DNA of 62,772 nt, taken from Singulisphaera sp. GP187 (GTDB lineage: Bacteria > Chloroflexota > Chloroflexia > Chloroflexales > Roseiflexaceae). The DNA lies in the NCBI GenBank assembly GCA_943328915.2, contig CALQBW020000005.1:1-62772 (forward strand), read 5' to 3'. Below are positions 1 through 9,045 of the stretch, piece by piece. The translations under genes were made by a program, and so were the position numbers. How positions within the stretch are numbered: position 1 is the first letter of the stretch; each line of letters begins with the position of its first letter. The notes beneath the pieces were generated by a model. It had not been told where the DNA came from. It did no database searches and saw only the letters and a program-made list of their open reading frames with translations.

Positions 1-639
1 CTCGCACGCCATGTGCTCAATAGCCCCGCAGGAATGCTGGTGGCCGATGGTGCCGAGCGGTTTGCGAAAGAACGGGGGATTCCTTTTTGTGATCCCGAAG
101 ATCTGATTGTCGACCGCGAATTTCAAATTTATCAAAAACTCATCGCAACCTACGATAGTAGCAACGATAGTGGTTCAACTGCCCCTCCAGGGGAAGTAGT
201 CGCTGCTATCGTGCAGGGCGGTTGGCCCAATCGACCGAGTGACACCGTTGGGTGTGTCGCCATTGACCACAACGGTTTGATCGTTGCTGGCACCTCAACC
301 GGTGGCACTGGTCATAAACTCATTGGTCGTGTTGGCGATGCCCCGTTGCTCGGTGGTGGGTTGTATGCTATGAACGAACTTGGCGGCTGCTCGACGACGG
401 GTTGGGGCGAATCGATTATGCGTATTTTGCTTGCAAAAACAGCTGTTGATTATTTGAGTGATGATTGTCACCCCCAAGATGCCGCCACCAAGGCAATCGA
501 GCGGCTGGCCGAACGTGGCAAAGGCATCGGCGGTTGTATTTTGCTTGATCGTCAAGGTCGCATCGGTTGGGCTTTCAATACCCCCCGCATGGCACATGCC
601 TGGCGTACTGCGGATGGGCGTGATGGCGATGGTGTATGA
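1..639 (+). CDS. Isoaspartyl peptidase / L-asparaginase (Ntn-hydrolase), 5'-truncated
   Basis: C-terminal two thirds of a plant-type asparaginase/isoaspartyl dipeptidase, which hydrolyses isoaspartyl peptides or asparagine in the cytosol. The reading frame is open to the first base of the window, so the true start lies outside; the GTG at 13 is only an internal codon. The family is made as a precursor that cleaves itself before a Thr, which becomes the N-terminal nucleophile. Here that is the Thr at 244-246 in DTVGCVAID. Downstream come GTSTGG, GRVGDAPLLGGGLYA and TGWGESIMR, the usual substrate-pocket motifs (normally GRVGDSP and TGHGE). The linker before the nucleophile is Ser/Asn-rich, as expected for a processed loop. 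The family is clear; which of the two substrates is physiological cannot be told. Confidence 0.9.
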   Translation, partial: LARHVLNSPAGMLVADGAERFAKERGIPFCDPEDLIVDREFQIYQKLIATYDSSNDSGSTAPPGEVVAAIVQGGWPNRPSDTVGCVAIDHNGLIVAGTSTGGTGHKLIGRVGDAPLLGGGLYAMNELGGCSTTGWGESIMRILLAKTAVDYLSDDCHPQDAATKAIERLAERGKGIGGCILLDRQGRIGWAFNTPRMAHAWRTADGRDGDGV

Positions 640-753
640 TGTGGTTCAATTACCAACCATAAATGCCATTTTTCGCACCTCTATGCGACAAGAACACATC
701 ACACGCTCTGCCTGTGCTATACTATTCTTGTCTATTGTGCGTAGGAGATCGTT

Positions 754-1311
754 ATGAATTCTTTTGATCTCGTCAGTCTTATTATCATTGTAATTGCCCT
801 TCTTTTTGGTTTTTTCCAAGGTGCAGTGCGCATGATTATCGTTGCGATGATGTCCTATATCGGGCTGATTATTTCCGGATTATATTTTCAAACGCTTGGC
901 GATCGATTGCATTTGGCTACCAATATCGGCCTTCTCGAAAGCTACTGTTTGGCATATATCACGGTGTTTGTATTATGTATGCTTACTTTAAGCAGTATGG
1001 GGATTTATACATTTCGGTTTTTTCGCGGCAATACTCAATCAGTCTTGAATCGAATCATTGGTTTGCTCTTTAGCGTCGTGACGGCGACGTTTTTAATCGG
1101 GGCATTTGCACATTTGATGGTAATCCTTCCTACAGATGTCACCATATCTGGCGAATTACGTTCATTCATTGGTGCTCCATTGCTCCACACCATCGCAACC
1201 GCTCGTTTTGCCACTCTATTAAGCCCTGTCGTCGCGCCCTTGATGCTGCGCATTCTTGACCCCTTCGTTTTTAGTGATATCAACTTATTGTTTCCTCCTA
1301 CAACACCGTAA
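754..1311 (+). CDS. CvpA-family integral membrane protein
   Basis: A 185-residue protein with about four hydrophobic helices (roughly residues 5-25, 30-50, 65-85 and 105-130) and a short C-terminal tail. The pattern and the N-terminal sequence (LVSLIIIVIALLFGFFQGAV) match the colicin V production (CvpA) family, whose biochemical role is uncertain. CvpA genes often sit directly upstream of mutS2, as here. The stop codon overlaps the mutS2 start by one base (TAATG), so the two are probably translationally coupled. The start ATG follows GTAGGAG. The family call is from membrane topology plus context rather than from a catalytic motif. Confidence 0.7.
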   Translation: MNSFDLVSLIIIVIALLFGFFQGAVRMIIVAMMSYIGLIISGLYFQTLGDRLHLATNIGLLESYCLAYITVFVLCMLTLSSMGIYTFRFFRGNTQSVLNRIIGLLFSVVTATFLIGAFAHLMVILPTDVTISGELRSFIGAPLLHTIATARFATLLSPVVAPLMLRILDPFVFSDINLLFPPTTP

Positions 1312-3791
1312 TGAACATACCTCAACACACGCTTGCGACGCTTGAATTTCCCACAATTCGTGCAATGCTGGCGCGCAATGCCAGTTTTTCGGCGTCCCGT
1401 CAACTTGCCGAAACACTCGAGCCAAGTATCGATGCACATATCATCCGCATTGGGCTGACACAAACTCGTGAGGCACGCTATATCCTCGACGAAATTCCCG
1501 ATCTCACCATCGGATCTGCCCGCGATATCCGTCATGCGGTACATTTGGCACAACGCGGTGGTGTGCTTGATGCCCTGACCCTCCGTGAAATCGCCTATAC
1601 CCTTAGTGCGATGCGCCGGCTCCGGATTACCTTTAAAAAAATCGACCCAAAACATATCCCGGTTCTCGATGAATATATTCAACAACTTCCGACGCTTGTC
1701 CACATCGAAGAACGTATCGACCATTCCATCAATACTGACGGCGAACTGCTCGATAGTGCAAGCAGCAAACTAGGCTCACTCCGCAACGAAATCCGCACCA
1801 CCATGGCACGCGTCCAAGAACGTTTGCAACATATCGTTTCATCGGGGCAGTACGCAGATGCACTGCAAGAAGCCATTGTCACTGTGCGCAATGGTCGCTA
1901 TGTGGTACCTGTCAAAGCAAGCCACAAACGCATGGTCAAAGGCTTGGTGCATGACCAATCTGGCAAAGGGATCACCCTGTATATTGAACCATTGGTGGTC
2001 GTTGAGCTCAACAATAAGCTTCGCGAATTGCAACTTGATGAAGCAGACGAAATTGCCCGGATATTGGCGGAATTATCTGATATGGTTGGCGCACAAGGGG
2101 CATTTATCAGTGGTGGCGTCACCGCCCTCGCGTCCCTCGATTTTGCCTTTGCCAAAGCACGCTTCGCCGGCCAACTCCGCGCAAGCGAACCCGTCATGAT
2201 TGACGTGCTCAACGGCCAAGATCCCGAAATTAAATTAATCAAGGCACGCCATCCATTGATTGACGCTACTGTCGTCGTCCCGGTGGATGTAACCATGCCA
2301 CATACCACACGGATATTATTGATTACCGGTCCAAATACCGGTGGCAAAACTGTTTCCCTCAAAACCACTGGATTATTGGCGTTGATGGCACAATCTGGTT
2401 TATTTATTCCTGCAGCAGATGGTTCAATTCTGCCAATATTTGGCCGGGTTTTTGCTGATATTGGGGATGAACAAAGCATCGAACAAAGTTTGTCGACTTT
2501 TTCGTCACACATGACCAATATCATCAAAATCTTACACAGTCTCGATCATGTCGTTGACCCCGACATTTCAAAAATTAGAGCGGTCAGCGTTGATCAATGG
2601 CAACCGATTGCGCCAGTGTTTGCCGATGATTTGCCCGTGTTGATTTTGTTTGACGAACTCGGTGCAGGCACGGACCCTATCGAAGGGTCGGCACTTGCAC
2701 GCGCCATCATTGCCCATATTTTGACCCATCGGGCATTTGCAATTGCCACTACCCACTATGCCGAACTCAAAGCCTATGCCTATAGCACCCCCGGCGTCCA
2801 AAATGCGTCGGTGGAATTTAATACTGAAACGTTGTCTCCTACCTACCGCCTCTTGATTGGAGTCCCCGGTCGATCCAATGCGTTGGCAATAGCCACTCGC
2901 TTAGGATTGGATGCAGCTATCATCAATGCGGCACGGCAATCATTGCCTGATCAAGAATTACATGTCGATACATTGCTCGCAGCCATCCAAAAAGAACGTC
3001 ACGATACTGCCCAAGCGCTTCACAATGCCGAATTACTCCGCATCGAAGCAGATGGGTTGCGCCAACAAATGCAGGCAGAACGCATCGCGTTGGAAGTACT
3101 ACTCGAAAACGAACGCCAAGCCGCCCAGCAACTCATCGAAGCAGAAGTAAAAGCAGTGCGTGCTGAATTACGCCGGGTGCGTGACGATGTCAATCAGGTC
3201 TCTGTTTCCAAAAAATGGATGGAAGAGGCCCAACAACGAGCCAATGACGCCCAAATCAAAGCCAGTGAACAACTTGCCAAGCAACGCCGCCCTCAAGCGC
3301 CGAAATCACCCGTCGCCCAACCCGCCTCGACACCACGGCCGCTCCAAGTCGGGGATGCCGTATTTGTCCCATCCGTCAATTTAACGGGGGATGTTGTTTC
3401 GATTGATGAAGCCGATGATAGCGCCGAAGTCCAGGTAGGGGGGTTTCGTTTGACCGTGGTACTCAGTGAGCTCCGCCCAGGACAACGCAAAGATAATACA
3501 CAAACCGCACCCACACGCACCACATCCATCCCCGCGGCGCCGGATGTGGCGCTCGAATTAGATGTGCGTGGGTTACGGGCAGTCGATGCGTGCGAGCGCG
3601 TCGATCGCTACCTCGATGATGCATATCGGAGCGGCTTACCCTATGTACGTATTATTCATGGCAAAGGCCTCGGGGCATTACGCCAAGCCCTTCGCGATCA
3701 ACTCAAAAGCCAATCTCAGGTAAAATCATTTGAAGGCGGTGGAGCGAGTGGCGGCGAAGGTGTGACTGTTGTACACTTGAAGGAACAATAA
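1311..3791 (+). CDS. mutS2: Endonuclease MutS2 (MutS-like ATPase with Smr domain)
   Basis: An 826-residue MutS2. It lacks the mismatch-recognition domain of MutS and carries the ABC-type ATPase core: Walker A GPNTGGKT near residue 341 and Walker B LILFDELGAGTDP near 443-455. A coiled-coil clamp follows (about 540-660, Gln/Glu/Ala-rich), then a C-terminal Smr domain (about 745-826) with LDVRG and HGKG. In characterised members MutS2 acts on branched DNA or on collided ribosomes; which applies here is unknown. The segment between FSSHMTNIIKIL and Walker B is about 25 residues longer than is usual. It is in frame and hydrophilic, so probably a lineage-specific loop. It overlaps the CvpA gene by one base. 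Confidence 0.96.
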   Translation: MNIPQHTLATLEFPTIRAMLARNASFSASRQLAETLEPSIDAHIIRIGLTQTREARYILDEIPDLTIGSARDIRHAVHLAQRGGVLDALTLREIAYTLSAMRRLRITFKKIDPKHIPVLDEYIQQLPTLVHIEERIDHSINTDGELLDSASSKLGSLRNEIRTTMARVQERLQHIVSSGQYADALQEAIVTVRNGRYVVPVKASHKRMVKGLVHDQSGKGITLYIEPLVVVELNNKLRELQLDEADEIARILAELSDMVGAQGAFISGGVTALASLDFAFAKARFAGQLRASEPVMIDVLNGQDPEIKLIKARHPLIDATVVVPVDVTMPHTTRILLITGPNTGGKTVSLKTTGLLALMAQSGLFIPAADGSILPIFGRVFADIGDEQSIEQSLSTFSSHMTNIIKILHSLDHVVDPDISKIRAVSVDQWQPIAPVFADDLPVLILFDELGAGTDPIEGSALARAIIAHILTHRAFAIATTHYAELKAYAYSTPGVQNASVEFNTETLSPTYRLLIGVPGRSNALAIATRLGLDAAIINAARQSLPDQELHVDTLLAAIQKERHDTAQALHNAELLRIEADGLRQQMQAERIALEVLLENERQAAQQLIEAEVKAVRAELRRVRDDVNQVSVSKKWMEEAQQRANDAQIKASEQLAKQRRPQAPKSPVAQPASTPRPLQVGDAVFVPSVNLTGDVVSIDEADDSAEVQVGGFRLTVVLSELRPGQRKDNTQTAPTRTTSIPAAPDVALELDVRGLRAVDACERVDRYLDDAYRSGLPYVRIIHGKGLGALRQALRDQLKSQSQVKSFEGGGASGGEGVTVVHLKEQ

Positions 3792-3793
3792 AC

Positions 3794-3825
3794 GAAACGT
3801 TCCCGTTTCGAAAACAAATTTTTTA
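3794..3825 (+). terminator. Weak Rho-independent terminator-like hairpin after mutS2
   Basis: CGAAACG (3794-3800), loop TTCC, CGTTTCG (3805-3811), followed after a few A residues by a run of six T at 3820-3825. The stem is only 7 bp and the T run is displaced, so termination may be partial. It lies between mutS2 and the next co-directional gene. Confidence 0.4.
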
Positions 3826-3880
3826 CGCCATACACATCCACTTCTTTCCCGAAGAATAATCGATTCGTTGGAGATATTGC

Positions 3881-4603
3881 ATGTCACAAACCCTGATTAA
3901 TGTATTATTAGTCGTTGCACTCATCCTCCCTTTTGTGGGAGCACTCGTTTTGCGCATCCTGAACCGCATTGCGACGCCACAAATCACGGTAATTGTCGCC
4001 GCTATCACGGCAATTATTATTGTGAGTGCTGTGCTGAGTTTGGCAAATATTAGTATTGGCAGCTTACGTATTGCAAATTTGACCTTGCTGCTCCCTGTTG
4101 CACCTGCTGTTGACCGTCCTGTAGATGTATCAAGCGATGTCCTCGATGCAGAACTCAATAGCGACAGCGGTACGGCGACTGTTGTGCCCGATGTAACGAT
4201 TACTCCCAGCCCAACGATTGTGCCAACCCAAATGCCGACACCCGTGATTGGTGATACCAGTGCACTCACGGACACCACAACTCTGACCGACACCACGACC
4301 CTAACTGATACGACTGCCTTGACTGACACCACAACTTTGACCGACACTACGAGCCTTGCGACACCCGTACCTACCACGATAGCCACTGTACCTACCGTAA
4401 TGCCCACGGTGATTGCCAACATCACCGAAGTTTCTATTCCCACGGTATCAGTGAAAACAAATAAATACATCGTCCAACCCGGTGACACCTTATTGGCTAT
4501 CGCTGAAAAATTCAACCTTACCGTCAAACAAATCGAAGATGTGAATCCGTATCTGCAAAATCCAGATAATCTTATTGTCGGCCAGGAGCTTGATATCCCA
4601 TGA
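3881..4603 (+). CDS. Membrane-anchored LysM-domain protein with Thr-rich repeat linker
   Basis: A 240-residue protein with two N-terminal hydrophobic segments (about residues 5-25 and 30-55). An extracytoplasmic Pro/Thr/Val-rich linker contains five tandem LTDTT[TAS] hexapeptides (residues 129-158). A single C-terminal LysM domain (about 194-240) has the usual YIVQPGDTLLAIAEKFN start and LIVGQELDIP end. LysM binds N-acetylglucosamine polymers such as peptidoglycan, so the protein probably tethers the membrane to the wall. It starts a three-gene overlapping unit with the YcxB-like and deacetylase genes (4-base ATGA overlap at 4600-4603), which fits a shared envelope role. Catalytic activity is not evident. 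Confidence 0.85.
   Translation: MSQTLINVLLVVALILPFVGALVLRILNRIATPQITVIVAAITAIIIVSAVLSLANISIGSLRIANLTLLLPVAPAVDRPVDVSSDVLDAELNSDSGTATVVPDVTITPSPTIVPTQMPTPVIGDTSALTDTTTLTDTTTLTDTTALTDTTTLTDTTSLATPVPTTIATVPTVMPTVIANITEVSIPTVSVKTNKYIVQPGDTLLAIAEKFNLTVKQIEDVNPYLQNPDNLIVGQELDIP
4265..4354 (+). repeat. Five tandem 18-base units encoding LTDTT[TAS]
   Basis: Five consecutive 18-base units in frame in the LysM gene (4265, 4283, 4301, 4319, 4337). The amino acids are nearly invariant while third codon positions differ between units, so selection seems to hold the peptide, not the DNA. The unit is likely an O-glycosylatable or flexible spacer. Confidence 0.9.
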
Positions 4604-5088
4604 GCGAACCATTACAACTTTGCATTACCACCTCAATCCGCGACACTCTTTCGGCAGCTCAACTCTACCAAACGACGACCATCAAACACCGCATCTATCA
4701 AGCGGGGGCTGGCGTGTTATTTGCATTAGCGCTGTGGCAAGGATATAGCCTGAGTTTTGGTGGCAATCAATTAATGTTGATTGTCATTGCTTTGTTGCTT
4801 GCAATTGATCCTGTCCCACTCATATTGATGATCATGAGTAGTTTTAATCAACCCAAAAACAATACCACCCTGCTAATCGATGAAAGTGGCGTCACGCGAA
4901 TCATTGACGACCGCACCGCCCATGTTACCTGGACAAAATTAACCCGCAGTATCGAAAATCGCAACTATATTCTTTTGGTCGCTGGTTCATGGAATTATAT
5001 CGTTATCCCGCAACGGGCATTTAGTAATCCAAACAGCAAAAATACGTTTCAGCAATTTATCAATACCCATCTCAAGGTAAGCAAATAA
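4600..5088 (+). CDS. YcxB-like membrane protein
   Basis: A 162-residue protein. It has a short N-terminal segment, two adjacent transmembrane helices (about residues 35-52 and 57-80), then a soluble domain containing LLIDESGVTRI, HVTWTKLTRSIENRNYILL and IVIPQRAF. This order (N-terminal strand, helical hairpin, then a PH-like domain ending in an IPKRAF-type motif) is that of the YcxB-like proteins, which have no assigned biochemical function. It overlaps the upstream LysM gene by four bases and the downstream deacetylase gene by one (TAATG), so the three are almost certainly co-translated. The role in the cluster is unknown. Confidence 0.7.
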   Translation: MSEPLQLCITTSIRDTLSAAQLYQTTTIKHRIYQAGAGVLFALALWQGYSLSFGGNQLMLIVIALLLAIDPVPLILMIMSSFNQPKNNTTLLIDESGVTRIIDDRTAHVTWTKLTRSIENRNYILLVAGSWNYIVIPQRAFSNPNSKNTFQQFINTHLKVSK

Positions 5089-6128
5089 TGCAGCGTTGGA
5101 TCCTTGTTTTTTTAATCATACTTACGCTCAGTATGGTTGTGGCCGCTACCTTTCAAGTACGGCGTGTGACCCACGGAACAATCGATCCGCCGCGCACCCA
5201 ATACCCCGCGACTAGTCAACCGAGCCCTGCACCCCTGGCTCCAACATTACATCGCACCATCACCCCCATCCATCCTATTGCGCCAACATCCACCAAAACC
5301 GAACAACCCACCGTAATCCCTACCCAAACTCCCTTCCCTAGCCCAAAAGCATATATTGCATATCGTGTCAGAAAGGGCGATACCCTCGCTGCGATCGCCA
5401 AAGCAAGTGGTACAAATCCTGATTACATTGCATCGTTTAATCGCTTTGTAGGCGAACCCGAAGTATTACGTCCATTACTCATTCCTCAACTCGACCCAAC
5501 GGCAAATACCGTCATCAGTCAAGCGATTCTCGTGCAACGGGGCGCTAACCGACCTGCGGTAGCCCTCACTTTTGATGCCGGCGCAGATAGTTCTCACACC
5601 GCGGCATTCCTCGATGTATTAGCACTTCACCATGTGCACGTGACGTTTTTTCTTACCGGTGATTGGGTGCAAAAAAATCCTGAATTGACACGCCGCATCA
5701 TTTTCGATGGCCACGAAGTCGCCAATCATTCCCAATCACACCCCGATTTTCGCCAGCTCGATAATGCCGCGATTGCCAGCGAATTACATGGCATGGCTCA
5801 GACGTTTTTCGATGCCACTGGCATCTGGCCAGCACCTTATTTTCGTCCTCCATTTGGCGCCTATGACGAACGCGTCTTGCGCACAGTGATTGCCAACGGC
5901 TATTTACCAATTTTTTGGACACTCGATAGTCTTGATTCGATCGGCGAAACCAAAAGCGCTGACTTTATCGTTGACCGCATCACCAACACCCTCACCGTAA
6001 ACCAACGCAACGGTGCTATTTTGCTTTGCCACATTGGAAATCCTTCGACTGCTGAAGCGTTACCGCGCATCCTCGATGAATTTGCCAAACGGGGCATCAA
6101 CGTTACAACCATTTCGCAAATCCTTTAA
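5088..6128 (+). CDS. Membrane-anchored LysM + polysaccharide deacetylase (NodB domain)
   Basis: A 346-residue exported enzyme. It has an N-terminal signal anchor (about residues 3-20), a Pro/Thr-rich linker, one LysM domain (about 88-132, AYRVRKGDTLAAIAKASG) and a NodB-homology domain (about 155-345). Metal and catalytic signatures are present: LTFDAGADSSHT (motif 1, catalytic and metal Asp), NHSQSHP (motif 2, the two metal His), RPPFGAYD (motif 3), WTLDS (motif 4) and LLCHIG (motif 5). The family removes N- or O-acetyl groups from peptidoglycan or other GlcNAc polymers; here the wall is the natural target given the LysM. Motif 1 reads DAG rather than the more common DDG, as seen in some active members. 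Confidence 0.92.
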   Translation: MQRWILVFLIILTLSMVVAATFQVRRVTHGTIDPPRTQYPATSQPSPAPLAPTLHRTITPIHPIAPTSTKTEQPTVIPTQTPFPSPKAYIAYRVRKGDTLAAIAKASGTNPDYIASFNRFVGEPEVLRPLLIPQLDPTANTVISQAILVQRGANRPAVALTFDAGADSSHTAAFLDVLALHHVHVTFFLTGDWVQKNPELTRRIIFDGHEVANHSQSHPDFRQLDNAAIASELHGMAQTFFDATGIWPAPYFRPPFGAYDERVLRTVIANGYLPIFWTLDSLDSIGETKSADFIVDRITNTLTVNQRNGAILLCHIGNPSTAEALPRILDEFAKRGINVTTISQIL

Positions 6129-6208
6129 ACAACTTGTAGCGGATGGTCGGTTTTGCGCAGAAAAATCTCGCGGGGCATAACCATATGCACTCTGTCACCC
6201 TGCTCATG

Positions 6209-6214
6209 TATAAT
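6209..6214 (+). promoter_or_regulatory. Candidate -10 element for valS
   Basis: TATAAT preceded by ATG, 33 bases upstream of the valS start. No good -35 hexamer is seen at 16-18 bases, so this rests on the -10 alone. No T-box leader fits in the 118-base gap. Confidence 0.4.
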
Positions 6215-6246
6215 GCCTGTAAGCATGCACAATTTATAGGTGAGAA

Positions 6247-8979
6247 ATGACGGAATCTTTCCAACGTCCAAACGAGATGGCCAAAGCGTACGAACCGCAA
6301 CAGGTCGAAGAACGCCTATACGATTGGTGGGAATCCAAGGGATTCTTCCAACCATCTACTACCCCTACCGACAAAAACCCATTCGTATTATCAATGCCAC
6401 CACCCAATGTGACTGGTGAGCTGCACATGGGTCATGCCATGTTTGTCACCCTCGAAGATGTCATCATCCGCTGGCAGCGCATGTGTGGCAACCCTACTTT
6501 GTGGGTGCCCGGTACCGATCACGCTGGCATTGCCACCCAACTCCAAGTTGAGCGCATGTTAATCCGCGAAGGAACAAGCCGCGTGGCCGTTGGTCGCGAT
6601 GAGTTTTTGCGGCGTACATGGGCGTGGAAGGAAGAATTCGGCGGCAAAATCACCCAACAACTCCGTCGGCTCGGGGCCTCATGCGACTGGTCACGTGAGC
6701 ACTTCACCCTCGATCCGGGGCTTTCCCGTGCAGTTCGTGCGGCATTCAAAAAACTCTACGATGATGGCTTAATCTATCGTGGTATGCGCTTGGTCAATTG
6801 GTCACCCAACCTGCAAACTGCCGTTTCTGACCTCGAAGTCGAATACGAAGAACGTGATGTCAATATGTGGCACATCCGCTACCCCATTGTTGATGGCTGG
6901 GAAGCCGGCGCATGGGGCAGTGGCCAATGGTCCGCTAACGCCCAAAACTATATCACCGTCGCCACCACCCGCCCCGAAACACTGATGGGCGATGTGGCGA
7001 TAGCAGTCAACCCCGATGACGAACGCTACAAACACCTGATCGGCAAATTCGCCCTCATTCCCGCCATTAATCGCAAAATCCCGATTGTCGCCGATGAACA
7101 CGCCGACCCCACCTTTGGGACGGGTGCGGTCAAAATCACTCCTGCCCACGACCACAACGACTACGCCGTGGCCCAACGCCAAAATTTACCCCTCATCAAT
7201 ATCATGAACCGCGACGCTACCCTTAACGATCAAGCCGGTCCCTATGCCGGCATGGAACGCTTCGCCGCCCGCAAACGGGTCCTTACTGACCTGCAAACCG
7301 AAGGGTTGTTGGTGTCCACACTGCCCCACCACATGTCAATCGGAATCAGCCAACGCGGTGGTGAAATCATTGAACCACTCCTGAGTGAACAGTGGTTCGT
7401 CAAAATGCAACCCCTGGCAGATTTGGCGCTCGATGCCGTCCGTACTGGTCACACCAAAATCATTCCTGATAACTTTGAGCGCGTCTACTACAATTGGCTC
7501 GAAAACATCCAAGATTGGTGTATCAGCCGCCAACTCTGGTGGGGACATCGTATCCCCGTCTGGTATACCGCAGATGGCCAAATGATTGTGCCTGGTCCCG
7601 ATGACCCAGAGCCCACAGGCCCTGGCGTCTATCAAGACCCCGATGTGCTCGACACCTGGTTTTCGAGTGGCTTATGGCCATTTTCGACACTTGGGTGGCC
7701 AGACCAAACCGACGATTTGCGGCGCTTTTATCCTACCAGCGTGATGGAAACAGGCTACGATATTCTCTTTTTCTGGGTCGCCCGCATGATGATGCTTGGT
7801 TGTTACCTGACCGGCCAAGCCCCATTCCATACCATTTATTTGCATGGCTTGGTGCGCGACAAAGAAGGTCGCAAAATGAGCAAGACCTACGGGAACGTAG
7901 TCAACCCGATTGACATCATGGCCCAATACGGCACCGACGCCCTGCGCTATACATTGACTACTAGTAGTACCCCCGGCCAAGATCTAAACCTCAATCCCGA
8001 GCGGATTGAATCTGGGCGTAATTTTTCTAATAAACTTTGGAATGTCACCCGCTTTGTGCTCGGCCGCTTCGGCGACTGGAAACCCGATGCATCGGCGATT
8101 GTCACCGGCAGTTGTTTGCTCAATTACCCCTATACCGTGGCCGACCGTTGGATCATGTCTCGCTATCAGCGACTGGTTGCTGATGTCGAGCGCCTGATGC
8201 ACGCGTATAATTATGGCGAAGCGGCTCGCCAAATCCAAGATTTTGTCTGGAGCGAATTTGCCGACTGGTACGTCGAAATCGCCAAAGCGCAACTAGAAGG
8301 TGACGAACGCCGCCAACTCTTGACTCGGGAAGTACTTTATACGGTCCTTGAGGGAGCTTTACGCTTGCTCCATCCCTTTATGCCGTTTGTTACCGAAGAA
8401 GCCTGGCAATACCTTACGGGTCGGATCGCTCTCGATACGGCTGCTGATTCTATCATGCTCGCCGCCTACCCGCTTCCAGATCCATCACTCCTCGACGAGG
8501 CTGCTGAGCGTAGCTTGCAAATGGCCAAGGACATCGTTGTCGGTATTCGTAATATCCGCTCCGAATACAAAGTCGAACCAGGGAAATACATTGGCGTGAC
8601 TATTGTTTCGCCACATCACGACACACTTACCGAACAACGCGATGTATTGGCGCGCCTTGCCCGCCTTCAAATCGAAGAAATGAACATCGTTGCAACGTTA
8701 ACCAATCGTTCAAACGCCGCAGCGACCGTGGTTATCGGTGATATCGAAGTATTTGTCCCATTGGCAGGTCTTATTGATTTGGATGCCGAACGCCAACGGC
8801 TCTCCAAAGAACTTACTGCAGCCCAAATCGATGCAGAACGCCGACGCATTCGCCTCGCCGATGAAACTTTTGTCGGCAAAGCTCCTGTAGCGATCGTGCA
8901 ACGGGAACGTGATTCGTTGGCGGCCGTCGATGCCCAAATAGCCCGACTGCAACAACGATTAGTAGATTATAGTAATTAA
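6247..8979 (+). CDS. valS: Valyl-tRNA synthetase
   Basis: A 910-residue class I aminoacyl-tRNA synthetase that charges tRNA-Val. The HIGH signature is HMGH (about residues 60-63, in PPPNVTGELHMGHAM) and the KMSKS signature is KMSKT (about 543-547). The large CP1 editing insertion, with TTRPETLMGDVA and DHNDYAVA, lies between them. The anticodon-binding domain follows, and the C-terminal valyl-specific coiled-coil arm (about 845-905) is present, so the gene is full length. The start ATG at 6247 follows AGGTGAG. The gene is separate from the deacetylase cluster and seems to have its own promoter. Confidence 0.98.
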   Translation: MTESFQRPNEMAKAYEPQQVEERLYDWWESKGFFQPSTTPTDKNPFVLSMPPPNVTGELHMGHAMFVTLEDVIIRWQRMCGNPTLWVPGTDHAGIATQLQVERMLIREGTSRVAVGRDEFLRRTWAWKEEFGGKITQQLRRLGASCDWSREHFTLDPGLSRAVRAAFKKLYDDGLIYRGMRLVNWSPNLQTAVSDLEVEYEERDVNMWHIRYPIVDGWEAGAWGSGQWSANAQNYITVATTRPETLMGDVAIAVNPDDERYKHLIGKFALIPAINRKIPIVADEHADPTFGTGAVKITPAHDHNDYAVAQRQNLPLINIMNRDATLNDQAGPYAGMERFAARKRVLTDLQTEGLLVSTLPHHMSIGISQRGGEIIEPLLSEQWFVKMQPLADLALDAVRTGHTKIIPDNFERVYYNWLENIQDWCISRQLWWGHRIPVWYTADGQMIVPGPDDPEPTGPGVYQDPDVLDTWFSSGLWPFSTLGWPDQTDDLRRFYPTSVMETGYDILFFWVARMMMLGCYLTGQAPFHTIYLHGLVRDKEGRKMSKTYGNVVNPIDIMAQYGTDALRYTLTTSSTPGQDLNLNPERIESGRNFSNKLWNVTRFVLGRFGDWKPDASAIVTGSCLLNYPYTVADRWIMSRYQRLVADVERLMHAYNYGEAARQIQDFVWSEFADWYVEIAKAQLEGDERRQLLTREVLYTVLEGALRLLHPFMPFVTEEAWQYLTGRIALDTAADSIMLAAYPLPDPSLLDEAAERSLQMAKDIVVGIRNIRSEYKVEPGKYIGVTIVSPHHDTLTEQRDVLARLARLQIEEMNIVATLTNRSNAAATVVIGDIEVFVPLAGLIDLDAERQRLSKELTAAQIDAERRRIRLADETFVGKAPVAIVQRERDSLAAVDAQIARLQQRLVDYSN

Positions 8980-9045
8980 TCCTCAATTGTGGTATTGATG
9001 ACCGTGGCTGAACTTATTTTAGTGACCTCATGCTAGGGAGTACGT

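Noticed and set aside
6129-6246. T-box riboswitch before valS
   Set aside because: The gap is 118 bases with no specifier stem, T-box motif or terminator; too short for a standard T-box.
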